NCBI GenBank assembly: GCA_002007465.1
Contig: LNAC01000137.1
Location: 3,041,135-3,105,134 of the forward strand
Direction: 5' to 3'
Source of the DNA: Ailurus styani
Lineage: Eukaryota > Chordata > Mammalia > Carnivora > Ailuridae
DNA length: 64,000 bases
Shown: one piece after another, positions 31,691 through 41,925 of the stretch
Numbering within the stretch: the first letter of the stretch is position 1
How the letters are laid out: each line of letters opens with the position of its first letter
Made by a program: the position numbers and the translations under genes
The notes under the pieces: generated by a model
What the model saw: the letters and a program-made list of their open reading frames with translations, nothing else
The model's database searches: none
What the model was told of the DNA's origin: nothing

Positions 31691-32925
31691 TTCTTGTTTA
31701 GGTAAATAAATAAATACATACATTTGACCATATGCTTTTCCAAGTGTTTCCATAGCCAGGGTTTTTCTAGAAAAACGTACGCCCTAAGGTGGGCACAGAG
31801 CTAAACTAGCCCCTAGTTCCTCCACCTTTTTACTAACCCATATCCTGAAGAAGTGCTGTTTTATTCATCTCCGATAAATCTCCCCCTCCCCATCTCTCCA
31901 CCTGTTTTCTATTTCAGATAAGAAACAGGGGGAAAAGACAAAAGGTCAAGGTCAAGATTAAGATGTATCTCTTTCCCTCTAGTCAACAGAGTCTGTTTCC
32001 AACTCAGAAAGTATACCCCCAGCAATAGATGAGTAAATTGTTCATTCATCTTCCTGCCCACCTTATTTGTCAATAAGAAATTTGCATGGATTTTCCTTAT
32101 TGTCAACTAAGAGGCTTTCCATCATTATAGGCTGTCTTTACAATGTGCAGAAACTTTGCCCTCTTAATGTTTAGAAATGTACTTTGAATATAATAGAGCG
32201 GGGTTTTGATTTGTTTTTTAACTTATGCCGTGGTTTCCTCACTTCTATAATTACGGTTGAATCACTTGTTGGCAATGTATCACTAGGGGCTTAAGGAAAG
32301 AAACTGGGTTGATTTCCACATAATGATCCAAATAAAAAAGGCTGAGAAATGAGCCCTGAGCCACTAAGCTCACTGCAGTGTACATAACGGGTTTATGTTT
32401 AGAACCGGGCACGGCAAGTTTCCCTGATTTGTGAGCGTAAAAATAAAGCATTTTCCTGTGGGTTATTTCTAACCTGCAAATTTTTTCCATAGCCAGATTT
32501 GCCTTGACCTCAGGGGTGAAACTTGAAACTTCAGAAAGAAATGTTTCTCACTAGCAGTTCCCATGATGCTATCAATCCCATTGTAGGACCAACAATTAAT
32601 TATAACAATAAGAAAGACATTATTCATCCAGGCCTCCCTTCCTGCTCTTAAATTCATAAAACTCCCTGCCACCCGGAAAGTTGATGTGTGTGTGTGTGCG
32701 TGCGTGTGCGTGTACACACGTGTGCTTAAAATAACCTGATTATAATTATGTGTAAAGTACACAGTGGAAAACTGTAAAAGGAAAAATAGCAAATAATTAA
32801 AGTAGCTACATAAGAGTGGTGATATTAATGGGAGATGGGTCTTTTACTTTACTTTCTTTTTCTAAAATAACTATTTTGTAGTTTTAGTTCTTAAATAAAA
32901 TTAATATCATTAATACTTTACCCTT
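31691..32925. other. Unique sequence with a GT tract
   Basis: No named repeat apart from an imperfect GT/GC tract at about 32685-32715 (GTGTGTGTGTGCGTGCGTGT). Confidence 0.5.
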
Positions 32926-32927
32926 CA

Positions 32928-33070
32928 CTGTTTATTGAGTGCCTCCTATGTGCCAGGTTTTGTTCTGGGTGCTAAGAATACAGGGAGAATAAGACAGACA
33001 CGGTTCTTTCATGGGAGTTCTAGTCAAATAGGGGAGACAGAGCATAAACAAGTAATTATATAAATTTATT
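32928..33070 (-). mobile_element. LINE-2 3' end (first of two)
   Basis: Reverse L2: TGTTTATTGAGTGCCTCCTA, TGTGCCAGGTTTTGTTCTGG, GTGCTAAGAATACAGGGAGA, ATAAGACAGACACGGTTCTT and GGAGACAGAGCATAAACAAG. Confidence 0.8.
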
Positions 33071-33077
33071 AATTAAT

Positions 33078-33210
33078 ATATTCAACAAGTATTTATCGAA
33101 CACCTACTTTGTGCCCAAAATGTTCTGAGCACTGTGAGTCAGCAGGGAACAAGGCAGACAAATGTCCTCGACTTCGTGGAACTTATATTCGAATTGATTT
33201 AGATATTGAT
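33078..33210 (-). mobile_element. LINE-2 3' end (second of two)
   Basis: Second reverse L2 terminus directly behind the first: ATTCAACAAGTATTTATCGA, ACACCTACTTTGTGCCCAAA, CAGCAGGGAACAAGGCAGAC and GGAACTTATATTCGAATTGA. The tandem pair could be a duplication or two insertions. Confidence 0.75.
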
Positions 33211-33632
33211 GCATTTCTAATTAGCGTAAGTATCAGGAAGGGAAAGTACAGGGGACCTGACTCATCTAAAAGGTCAGAGATGACATTCCCAAGGAAGTGA
33301 CATCAAATAAAATAGGGTTTGGTTTTGCCCTCCCGGGCTGAGAGAGCTCCCCTAGACAGGGCAGGAGTTCCCCTGGGTGACTAAATTCTGGCAGGTGCTC
33401 CGGTGTTGAGGTCTGTCTCGCAGTTCCATCTGCTGTGGACATGCCTCGTGCAAGAGATGCCCCCGGCCCCGGGCTGCCAGTGGAGAGGGATTTGGAACCA
33501 GAGTTCAATGAGTCACCACCATCCATTTGTACATCAACACATGGTGTCTGGGAAGTCCTGATATGGAAAGCAGCAAGGCCATCCTTCCCTTATAGTGCCA
33601 ACAGTAAATAATGGACCCTCTCCTTTGCCCAG
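33211..33632. other. Unique sequence
   Basis: I recognise nothing. It lies upstream of the candidate exon at 33633. Confidence 0.45.
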
Positions 33633-33860
33633 ATGGGGAACCCAGAGCTGAGAAGACAAATCCAGCAGGAGCCAGAGGGGCCTCTGCTTCACTGGTCAGG
33701 AGAAAGCAGCTGCTCAATTTCTGGTCTGCCCCATCAGACTGCAGGGCTCCGGGTCACCAGCCTAAACCGCTTAATGCACATCACGCCCAGGTCTACTTGG
33801 AAATGGCTGAAGGCACTTAAATGGAACATCCAACCTTTGTCCTCAGTCCCCGGACCACAG
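33633..33860 (+). other. Candidate internal exon (splice sites plus open frame)
   Basis: A pyrimidine-rich acceptor CCTCTCCTTTGCCCAG precedes ATGGGG, and a strong donor CCACAG|GTAAGTAT follows at 33861. The 228 bases are exactly 76 open codons starting with ATG. No known protein or domain is recognised, and the product is Gln/Pro/Ser-rich. It could be an exon of a long non-coding RNA or a chance arrangement, and I lean to chance or non-coding. Confidence 0.25.
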
Positions 33861-33874
33861 GTAAGTATTTAGGT

Positions 33875-34165
33875 CTGTGTAGTATCGATCACACCTCCCA
33901 CCGGCACCAGGAAAAACGCTGTGAAGCAAGTCAACTTTCCAGTGACAAGGAAGTCATTCCCCTAATCTGCTCTCACTGGACAATCAGGTTGACAAAAACC
34001 ATTAAGTTTTCTGAGATTAGAAATTCACTGTCAGAGGGAGCCATGTATAGAGTTTTCCACTCCATTACACCCAGGACAATAACCAGAGGCCAAGTGACAG
34101 GAAAAGGCTGGGGTCTGTCTTTTCAAAGTTTCCTGTGTCCTTGGGTGGAGAGAAATAAATTAACA
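33875..34165. other. Unique sequence
   Basis: I recognise nothing. Confidence 0.4.
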
Positions 34166-34169
34166 AGTG

Positions 34170-34340
34170 CCTCCCTTTTGTAGGACATGGGAAATATATT
34201 ATCTCATTAATCAACACAACAGCCTAGGAGATGAGTTCTGCTGATTGAACTTGTCAGAAGGATAAGCTGGGGGTATGCATGTTTGGGTCACTAACTAAGA
34301 TCGCCCAGCTAGTTAAAGTGACATGGGGCCGAGAATCAGA
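34170..34340 (-). repeat. MIR SINE
   Basis: Reverse MIR: GGGAAATATATTATCTCATT, AACACAACAGCCTAGGAGAT and AAGATCGCCCAGCTAGTTAA, ending GAGAATCAGAATC. Confidence 0.65.
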
Positions 34341-34446
34341 ATCGCTAGGCCAGAGGGGTCCAGAGGCTCATAAACTACTTTCTTCTAAGCAGAATCACTC
34401 TTTAACCATGGCAGCCGGGTTCCCTCTGAAAGATAGCACAGCTCCA

Positions 34447-34665
34447 GGGGTACCTGAATGGCTCAGTCGGTTGAGCATCAGACTCTTGATTTCACTCAGG
34501 TCATGATCTCAGGGTCATGGGATCAAGCCCCGCATTGGGCTCCACGCTCAGCGCCAAGTCTGGTTCAGGATTCTCTCACCCTCTCCCTTTGCCCCTCCCC
34601 CCACTCACAGGTGCTCTCTCTCTCTCTCTCTCTAAAATAAATACATAAAATCTTTTTAAAAAGTA
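34447..34665 (+). mobile_element. CAN-SINE, old type
   Basis: Old carnivore SINE subtype: GGGGTACCTGAATGGCTCAG, TCGGTTGAGCATCAGACTCT, TGATTTCACTCAGGTCATGA, a CTC-rich body and AAATAAATACATAAAATC. The TCGGTTGAGC...GACTCTTGATT form is shared with other carnivorans. Confidence 0.92.
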
Positions 34666-34699
34666 AGTAAGTTGTCATGTTCTGAAGCAAGTGGAAGGG

Positions 34700-34935
34700 G
34701 TCCGGTGCTTTGGTGAGGACCACAGACTGTGACAGATTTGTGTCTCACTGTGTGACCTGGGGAAGTTTCTTCACCTCTCTGTCTCCTTCTCTTCCATTCA
34801 CAAAGAGATGATAGCCTAAAAACACCTATCCCTTAAGGGCTCTGGGGACTAAATAAGTTTCCACGTGTAAAGCATTAGCACATTGCCTGAAACAAGCAGG
34901 TCCTGAAGGGAGTCTGTGAGGAGCGGGAAGTGGCT
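34700..34935 (+). repeat. MIR SINE
   Basis: MIR: TCTCACTGTGTGACCTGGGG, AAGTTTCTTCACCTCTCTGT, GGGCTCTGGGGACTAAATAA and GTGTAAAGCATTAGCACATT. Confidence 0.75.
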
Positions 34936-34939
34936 CTTT

Positions 34940-35755
34940 CAGTTATGTTTTTCCTTTAAGTTTATATAACCACATTACTGAAGGCTTGGGAAATAGAAGA
35001 AAAAAATCATCCATATTCATAACTACTATTGTTATTATGGTATAGTCCTTCCAGTATTTTTTTCAGTGCATTTATTTTTTCTCCACAGACAGGAGGGTTT
35101 TTCTTTGCAGTGTCCTGTTCTTTTTCTGCTTAGCATTATACTTCAATCATTTATTCCATTCACAGTCTTTATTTTGATAACTGTAAAATAGTCCATCATA
35201 CGGATGTACCACAATTTACTTCTTTGTTCCTCCACTGGCTGACATTTAAGTTGTTTTCAATTTCCCTCTATTATAAATAATGCTGGCATGAACATTTCTG
35301 TGCATAAAGTGTTTGTACATACCTCTATCTGAACATTTACCACACTGGACCACAATGCTCTATTTATATGGCTGTCTCCCAGAAGTAGACTTGAATCTTT
35401 TATCCTATTTTCTGCTATAACAGCTGTGGACAAAAAAAAAAAAAAGATTCGAAGTTTCTGGAAGGTAGAAGTAGGTTTCTTCTTCATTGTACCTCCAACT
35501 TATAGCTCTGACACTGAGTCTGTTTGTTAACTCAAAAACTTTTCCCCTGCTTTGAATTTGGTTTTGGATATTTCTTTAGGCTAGATTTCCAGAAATGGAA
35601 TTAGTGGGTTAAAGTATGTGTCCTTTGGAGGAGGTGTAGGTAGAGAAAGAGTTCAATAATCAGAGTACTACCAAATTGCTTTCCAAAGAGGTTGTACTAA
35701 TCGACCCTGCTACCAGTTGATGACTTCTCACTGTCCATCAGTTTCATGTTTTTTG
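34940..35755 (-). mobile_element. LINE-1 ORF2 remnant
   Basis: Reverse L1 wording: CATCATACGGATGTACCACA, CATTTAAGTTGTTTTCAATT, TATTATAAATAATGCTGGCA, ATGGAATTAGTGGGTTAAAG and CCAAAGAGGTTGTACTAATC. It is old, and interrupted by an A14 stretch near 35433 and by unrelated bases. Confidence 0.75.
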
Positions 35756-35764
35756 TGAACAAAT

Positions 35765-36930
35765 TAAGGGGGGGGGGAATCTTCCAGAGATAAAAATAGC
35801 TGAAACATTGTCAAAGAAGAGAAGAACAAGATGGAAAGACTTGCTTTTTAACACTTATAAAGCCATAGTTATTAAGTGTATGTGGTATTAGTATAAGGAC
35901 AGATGAATAGACCAGAGAAATAAGACCAAGAGCCCATAAACAGACCCATATACACACATAAATGTTTGCTCTATGACAAAAGTATCTTCATACAACAGTG
36001 GGGAAAGTGTCCTTCACTAAATGATATTGGGAAAATTAAGTATCCATAAAAATGGAATTAGATCCCTACCCCACACTCTGCACAAAAAGTCAATTCCAAA
36101 TAAACTAAAACCTACATGTGAATAGTAAAATAATAAAACTGAAAAAATAAAGGACAATATCTTCATGATTTCGGGTGGGTAAAGCTTTCTTAAACAACGT
36201 ACAAAAACATTTGATAAGTAGGAATACACTGAAATGAATACTTCTGTTGATTTAAAAACACAATCATAAGATGAAAAGGCAAGCCCCAGAGTGAGACAAG
36301 GTATTTGCAACACATATCAACGAAAAAGAATTGTATCCAGGATGTGTAGAGAAAAGGACAGGTAACACAAAATGGGAAAAAATTTGAACAGGCATTTCTC
36401 AGACCAGAAATCCAAACAGCCAATAAACACTTGAAAATAGGCTTAACATTAATAATGAGGAAAATTCCAATTAAAACCACAATGGGAGGAGTGCCTGGGT
36501 GGCTCAGTCATTAGGCGTCTGCCTTCCGCTCTGGTCGTTGATCCCAGGGTCCTGGGATCAAGCCCTGCATTGGGCTCCCTGCTTGCAGGATGCCTGCTTC
36601 TCCCTCTCCCACTCCCCCTGCTTGTATTCCCTTCTTGTTGTGTCTCTCTCTGTTAGATAAATAAATAAAATCTTTTAAAAAAGAAAAAAAACTACAATGG
36701 GATATCACTGAACAACCAACAAATTAAAATTTAAAATTTAAAATCCAACAACACAAAGTGTTGGTAAAAATGTGGAACAATAGAAACTTTCCCTCACTGC
36801 TGATGGAAATGTAACACAACCACCTTAGAGAACTGGCATTGTCCAGGAAAGGTGTTATAATATAAGGACATACTCTATAACACAGTAATGCCACTCAAAA
36901 GCATGCATTCTAGATCACGTATCAACACAA
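35765..36930 (+). mobile_element. LINE-1 ORF2 portion (5' part of a split copy)
   Basis: L1 ORF2 text in order: GGTATTAGTATAAGGACAGA, GATCCCTACCCCACACTCTG, AAAAGGCAAGCCCCAGAGTG, CAAACAGCCAATAAACACTT, CAATTAAAACCACAATGGGA and CACTGCTGATGGAAATGTAA. It is interrupted by a SINE at 36487-36690 and resumes at 37595 beyond DNA-transposon sequence. Confidence 0.85.
36487..36690 (+). mobile_element. CAN-SINE in L1
   Basis: SINE GGAGTGCCTGGGTGGCTCAG, CT-rich body CTCCCACTCCCCCTGCTTGT, and an A tail to about 36690. Flanks AAACCACAATGGGA and AAACTACAATGGGA are a 14-base duplication with one change. Confidence 0.93.
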
Positions 36931-36934
36931 TTTT

Positions 36935-37410
36935 TGTGTAAAAGACCAACAAGTAAAACAGTCTCTGCCACATCCATTCAATTCTCCTAAGCATTAAAGC
37001 AACCACATACAGTACATAAAGAAATTGGCAAGGCTGTGTGCCAGTAAAACTTTATTTATGGACACTGAAAGGAGAATTTCACATGACTTTCATGTATCAT
37101 GAAATATTATTCTTCTTTGAATTTTTTTTTTAAGATTTTATTTATTTGACAGATTGAGAGAGATCACAAGGAGGCAGAGAGGCAGGCAGAGAGAGAGGAG
37201 AGAGGAGGAAGCCTCGATCCCAGGACCCTGAGATCATGACCTGAGCCGAAGGCAGAGGCTTTAACCCACTGAGCCACCCAGGCGCCCGAATTTTTTTCAA
37301 CCATTTAAAAATGTCAACGCATTCTCAGCTCACAGACCATACAAAAGCAGGTGGTGGCCCAAGTTTGGTTCATGGGCTACAATTTGCCAACTCCGGCTCT
37401 CCAGTGCTAC
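36935..37410. mobile_element. hAT-Charlie-type DNA transposon, split by SINE
   Basis: TGTGTGCCAGTAAAACTTTA, TTATGGACACTGAAAGGAGA, ATTATTCTTCTTTGAA, then beyond the SINE TCAACCATTTAAAAATGTCA, GGTTCATGGGCTACAATTTG and CCAACTCC. This is the wording of a widespread non-autonomous hAT element whose end normally reads GTAGTTTGCCGACCCCTG. It sits inside L1 sequence. Confidence 0.75.
37129..37287 (-). mobile_element. CAN-SINE with 35-base internal deletion
   Basis: Reverse young-type SINE flanked by a 10-base duplication GAATTTTTTT (37119-37128 and 37288-37297). Compared with sibling copies, about 35 bases between GAGGAGGAAGC and CTCGATCCCAGG, the segment holding the CAGGGAGCC motif, are missing. 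Confidence 0.95.
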
Positions 37411-37414
37411 TCAA

Positions 37415-37590
37415 GGGGCAGTCCAGGGATCAGCAACCTCATTAACACCCAAAAATTTGTTGAAAATGAAAATTCATGGGCACCATTCTAGACTTGCTGA
37501 ATCCAAATCTTTAGGGAGGAGGACCAAGAATCTGCATTTTAACAAGCTCATTGTCACACATGCTGAAGTTTGAGAATCACAGTTGTGGAG
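37415..37590 (+). mobile_element. MER5A-like hAT element
   Basis: Wording GACTTGCTGAATCCAAATCT, AGAATCTGCATTTTAACAAG and TGCTGAAGTTTGAGAATCAC matches the 3' two-thirds of MER5A. The 5' part is diverged. Confidence 0.75.
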
Positions 37591-37594
37591 ACGC

Positions 37595-38180
37595 ATACAT
37601 GTGTGCATGTGGATTTACATACAAGAATGTTCAGAGCGGCATTATCTGTACTGACCTCAATCTTTAAAGAACCCAAATGTCCCGGAACTGTAAAATGTCC
37701 AAAAGCAGCAAAATAGATAAGTGGAATAATATTCAGGAATGAACGTGGACAAGCTAGAGCCTTGTGCAAGATGGATAAACACTAACAAGCTTACACGGAA
37801 CACAGAAAAACAAATGCAGACACAAAAGAATATGGACTCTATGATTCTGCACAACAATATAAAGTTCGAAAACAGGGGAGTTAAATCATACCATTTGGGG
37901 GTGAATCCCTAAGTTACAAAACTGTCAAGTGAGGCAAGGATGTTATACTCATTAAAGTCAAGATCATGATCTTCGGCGGAGGGGCGGCAGAGAAAGCAGT
38001 GTGTTTAGGAACAAACACTCGAGAGACTTCTGGGGGGCTGGCAGTGTCCTATTTCTTGACTTGGGTGATTGCTGAGTATGTACTCACTTTATGATAATTT
38101 GTTAAAGTGTGCATTTACGTTTTGTGTACTTTTCTGTAGGTGAGATGCGTTTCACGGTTAAATAAATAAATAAATAAAAA
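37595..38180 (+). mobile_element. LINE-1 3' end (continuation of split copy)
   Basis: CATACAAGAATGTTCAGAGC, ATATTCAGGAATGAACGTGG, GACTCTATGATTCTGCACAA, TGGGTGATTGCTGAGTATGT and TTGTGTACTTTTCTGTAGGT, ending in an AAATAAATAAATAAATAAA run. It picks up where 36930 leaves off in ORF2. Confidence 0.8.
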
Positions 38181-38186
38181 GAAAAC

Positions 38187-38386
38187 GGGCACCTGGGTGG
38201 CTCAGTGGGTTAAAGCCTCTGCTTTCGGCCCAGGTCATGATCTCAGGGTCCTGGGATCGAGGCCCGCATCGGGCTCTCTGCTTGGCAGGGAGCCTGCTTC
38301 CCCCTCTCTCTCTCTGCCTGCCTCTCTGCCTCCTTGTGATCTCTCTCCCGCTGTGAAATAAATAAATAAAATCTTTAAAAAAAAAA
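38187..38386 (+). mobile_element. CAN-SINE, young
   Basis: Full SINE placed just after the L1 A-rich tail. It has the GGGCACCTGGGTGGCTCAGT head, the TTGGCAGGGAGCCTGCTTCC segment, and an AAATAAATAAATAAAATCTT tail with A10. Confidence 0.95.
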
Positions 38387-38399
38387 GAAAAAAAGAAAA

Positions 38400-38824
38400 G
38401 TAAGTGTAAGGAATGGTGAGTTTCTGAGCTAGCCCTGTGTGTAGAACCTGCCAGATCCACTTCACACCTTGACTTCCCGCTTGGCCGATTCCCTGTAGCC
38501 CACCCAACTGCAAGTTGCAAATTTATAGGCCAACTGAGCCCAGATGGTTTCCTGTGATAGCTGCTAGGGGCATAATAATGAATACATGTCTCCCCACACG
38601 TTCCTGAATGCGTTTTGGCAGGATTTTTACTGCAGGCAGTAAAACCTTGTTACAAAGTCCCTCACTGTCTCAGGGGCTTGGCCACGTTGTGGTTGAGGCA
38701 TATCGCCTCTTGTTATAGGCAGCCCGTCATCCTTGTCCCACATAGCATCCTTGAGAGCTGGCTTTCTCTCTGTTGTCCTACGAGGCTGTTTGATTGATTG
38801 TTACTAATAATCATTGCATTTCAG
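38400..38824. other. Unique sequence upstream of candidate exon
   Basis: No repeat recognised. The last bases hold a branch-point-like TACTAAT (38802-38808) and the acceptor TTGCATTTCAG ending at 38824. Confidence 0.45.
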
Positions 38825-39080
38825 GAACCCAGATTCCTGTCCTCACAGCTGGAACTTCCTCTATGCGCTAATTGGAAAAACATCCTCCGGGAAATGGGGC
38901 ATCTTTATTGAGTCAATCTTTGACGATGACTATGTCAACTGGCAAGATGAAGTTAATAGCACGGAAGTGAAGTCTCTGAAACCCTTCAGTGCACTGGTCC
39001 CAGGTCTCGATCCACGAAGCCACATTGACTTGACCCAATCCCCAAATGGAAAACACCGAGTCACCTTAAGGAAGGGTTAG
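38825..39080 (+). other. Candidate terminal coding exon, protein unknown
   Basis: Behind TACTAAT and TTGCATTTCAG the sequence is open for 84 codons, from AAC at 38826 to a TAG at 39078-39080. Composition is that of a globular protein, with Trp, Phe, Asp, Glu, Lys and Asn well mixed (for example GKWGIFIESIFDDDYVNWQD). It retains several CpG sites, and no transposon wording is visible. There is no ATG at the start, so it would have to be joined to an upstream exon ending one base into a codon. The family is not recognised, and the frame could be a chance one: by length alone such frames are expected a few times in 64 kb. Confidence 0.3.
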
Positions 39081-39144
39081 CTTGAGAGGCTGGGGTCATT
39101 CCATAAGTTCAAGAGCCATCCCAGCAGGTGGTCCCCCAATTTTC

Positions 39145-39545
39145 TTCCCTTTCTTCCTCATTAACAGTACCCCTGAATATTAGCTGCTTAATTAAGACTA
39201 CATTTCCCAGACTCCCTTGCAACTAGATAAAGTCACATGAGGAAATTATGACTAATTAGAAAGAAAGCAGGAAGGGTATGTGGAATTTCCATGACGGGTC
39301 CTTAAAAAGGGTATGCGTCCTTCTTTTCCCTTTCTTTCCTTGTTTTTGGCTGGAATGTGGCTGGAGATTTAGCAGCCATTTTGAACAATGAGGTGACTTT
39401 GGAAGTGGAATCCAGACCAATGGATAGCAAAGCACTGTACCTTCCTGAACTCTTGCAAAAGAGAAACTTTTAAATCTTGTTTAAGCTATTACTTTGGGAG
39501 ATTATCTGTCACTTGTAGTTGAAACTAATCTTAACTGATATAACA
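39145..39545 (+). mobile_element. LTR-like repeat (ERVL/MaLR type), family unsure
   Basis: ACTACATTTCCCAGACTCCC, TTGCAACTAGATAAAGTCAC, TTGGCTGGAATGTGGCTGGA, TAGCAGCCATTTTGAACAAT and the terminus TTTAAGCTATTACTTTGGGA, CTAATCTTAACTGATATA. This is the order of blocks in a common mammalian LTR. Confidence 0.65.
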
Positions 39546-39609
39546 GCATTTTTTATAATGGTGAAGAAGTAGAAGCAACCTCAGTGACCCCTAAGAAGAG
39601 ATTGGTTAA

Positions 39610-39800
39610 ATTTGTTCACTCATTTGCTTACTCATTCATCACATTTTAAATGAGTGCCTACCACATATTTGACTCTGTTCTAAGCGTTGGGGATATAGTG
39701 GTAAAAAATATGTGTGTGTGTGCGTGTGTGTGTGTATAGTCTTTGCCCTCAAGAACTTTGTTAGAAGAGGAAGCAAGAGACATAAATAAATGGACAACAA
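39610..39800 (-). mobile_element. LINE-2 3' end with TG tract
   Basis: Reverse L2: ACTCATTCATCACATTTTAA, ATGAGTGCCTACCACATATT, GTTCTAAGCGTTGGGGATAT and AGTGGTAAAAAATATGTGTG. A TG microsatellite expanded at 39711-39735. It continues GCCCTCAAGAACTTTGTTAG. Confidence 0.75.
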
Positions 39801-40046
39801 AAATATAGTTTAATTAGTAGAACCATAGAGGCTGAGTAGTTTAAAAAGTATTTTAATGAGATAAGGAAAACGTTCGTGGCATATTGCTAAAAACAGTAGG
39901 TTATTAAAGATCATACACAGTAAGTCTAATGTGTAAAACAGCATATATATTTGCATAGAGAAAGAACAAAACAGATGTATAATTAGTCTGAACCTTGAAC
40001 AGCATTTAGCAAGCAAATAAGAAATAGTTAATGAATGAATTTACAT

Positions 40047-40241
40047 TTTTTAAAGACTTGTTTATTTGAGAGTGTGTGTGTGTGTGTGATTGGAGGGAGG
40101 GGCAGAAGGGAGAGAGAATCTCAAGGAGACTCCCTGCTGAGTGCAGAGCCTGACATGGGGCTCAATCCCATGACTCTGATATTATGACCTGAGCCAAAAT
40201 GAAGAGTCAGCCATTTAACCGACTGAGCCACCCAGGTGCCC
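40047..40241 (-). mobile_element. CAN-SINE, old type
   Basis: Reverse SINE with a GT tract (40072-40089) in its body, AGACTCCCTGCTGAGTGCAG, CATGGGGCTCAATCCCATGA and the head CGACTGAGCCACCCAGGTGC. Confidence 0.92.
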
Positions 40242-41080
40242 GTTCCTCAGTATTTTTATATGCTTTCCAAATGTTACCCCAAAAGTATGTATTACTTTTG
40301 AAATAAGGAAAAAACATCAACGTGGGCAAACCATGTGCATTATGGAGTTCAGGATCAAGATGAAGTGTGTAGGGTCGTGATTTTAGTAAGACTGCAAACT
40401 AAGTTGTGCTGAGCAGTCTTAAAAAAAAACTCAAGTCTGAGGTCTGAGGTTGGCCTCTCCCTAAGGGGAGGACACTAGAAGGGTCTGGTTCTCCACCCCA
40501 TGCCCTGTCTGGAAGCACATAGGGAAGTTTGCCCAGGGCTTTGTTCTACATTTTTAGTGGGGCAGGACCCACTGCAGCCAAGTTATTAAGCACTAGCCCT
40601 ATCACTTCTCTTCCCATGGCTCCTCTCTGCTGGGCCTCTTGCCCAACCATTAAAGCAGCTGTTGTTGTTTTGTAGAGGCTAATTAACTCCACACTGCATG
40701 AAGCCAGACGCTAATTGGCCCACTCACTTAATCAACTTTAATGTCTCTCTTCTGGTGGACCCGGCTGCTGCTTTTTGTTCCCCTGATCACCAACAAATGG
40801 AGGTCCAGAGGAGCGGCCATAATGGCCTCCAGTGGGCACATGCAGCCTCAACGCTGTCCCCTCCCACAGGGCAGGGATGGAGGATCATTCTGGCCGTCAG
40901 TTAGCTCGGTGGATGTACTCTTAAGTTCCTGATCACTGGAGCATCTTGGGACCTGGGCTGATTGCTTCTCTTCCAAACATTTTGCGATGATATGAGTCAT
41001 CAGATGGTTGGTTTCTCAAGAGAATTGACCTCATCTCTGTCTGTTGCTGACACATATTTAAGGCTCTAAAACCTAACTAA
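40242..41080. other. Unique sequence
   Basis: I recognise nothing. Confidence 0.5.
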
Positions 41081-41084
41081 CTTA

Positions 41085-41405
41085 CACAATTATTGCAACT
41101 ACATTTTCCTGAGTGTCTTTGTGTCACAGATGCTGTGACAAATCCTTTCCAATGCAACGTGAACACAATGCGGCTCAGGGTAAGTAAGCAATACAAACTC
41201 TTAACCGAATGAAAAAGAAACATCACTCATCCCCATTTGTCAGATGAAGAAACTGAGGCAATAGTAATATTTACAAGTGTGATTGCAATAAACATGTATG
41301 TCATTTCAATCACCACTCTAAAAGATTAGGACCATGAATTATTATAATCCTCATTCTGGGGAGAACTAGAAACTTCCAGAAAGAAAAGTGGCTTTCCTAA
41401 TGTCA
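41085..41405 (-). repeat. MIR-like remnants
   Basis: CATTTGTCAGATGAAGAAAC TGAGGCAATAG and, further on, AAGTGGCTTTCCTAATGTCA CAAAG read like two overlapping reverse MIR fragments. Confidence 0.45.
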
Positions 41406-41407
41406 CA

Positions 41408-41925
41408 AAGTATGGTGGACAGAATAATCCCTCCCCCACCTCCCAAGATATGTATATCCTAATTCCTGGAACCTGTGAATATGTTCCCTTACAGGGCAAA
41501 ATGACTTTGCTGATGGATTAAATTAAGATATAGAGATGAGGAAGTTATTCTGGATTATTTAGTTGGACCTAATACAATCACAAAATTTCTTATAAGAGGG
41601 AGACAGGAGGCTAAGAATCAGAGAAAGATGTGAGAATTGCAGAGGTCAGATAGGTGAGAAGATGCTACGTTGCTGAATTTGAAGACAGAGGAAGGGGCCG
41701 TAAGCCAAGAACTGCATGTAGAATCCAGAAGCTGGAAAGGGAAAGAAAATGGTCTCTCCCCTTAAGCCTCCAGAAGCAATATGGCCTTACCAACACTTTG
41801 ACTATAGATGTCTCTAGAACTGTTAGAGAATATATTCATGGTGTTTTAAGTCATTAAGTCTGTGATAATTTGTTACAGCAGAAACATGAAACCAATACTG
41901 ATTTTGTTACAGCAGCAATAGGAAA
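41408..41925 (+). mobile_element. MLT1-type solo LTR (ERVL-MaLR)
   Basis: Almost complete and well preserved: TATGGTGGACAGAATAATCC, CCTGGAACCTGTGAATATGT, GGATTATTTAGTTGGACCTA, GTAAGCCAAGAACTGCATGT, CCAGAAGCTGGAAAGGGAAA and a terminus TTTAAGTCATTAAGTCTGTG ATAATTTGTTACAGCAG. It is an old mammalian LTR with no internal region beside it. The 67-codon frame at 41654 is incidental. Confidence 0.9.

Noticed and set aside
41160..41185. Donor-like CAGG|GTAAGTAAG
   Set aside because: It lies in MIR-like repeat DNA without a matching acceptor or frame.
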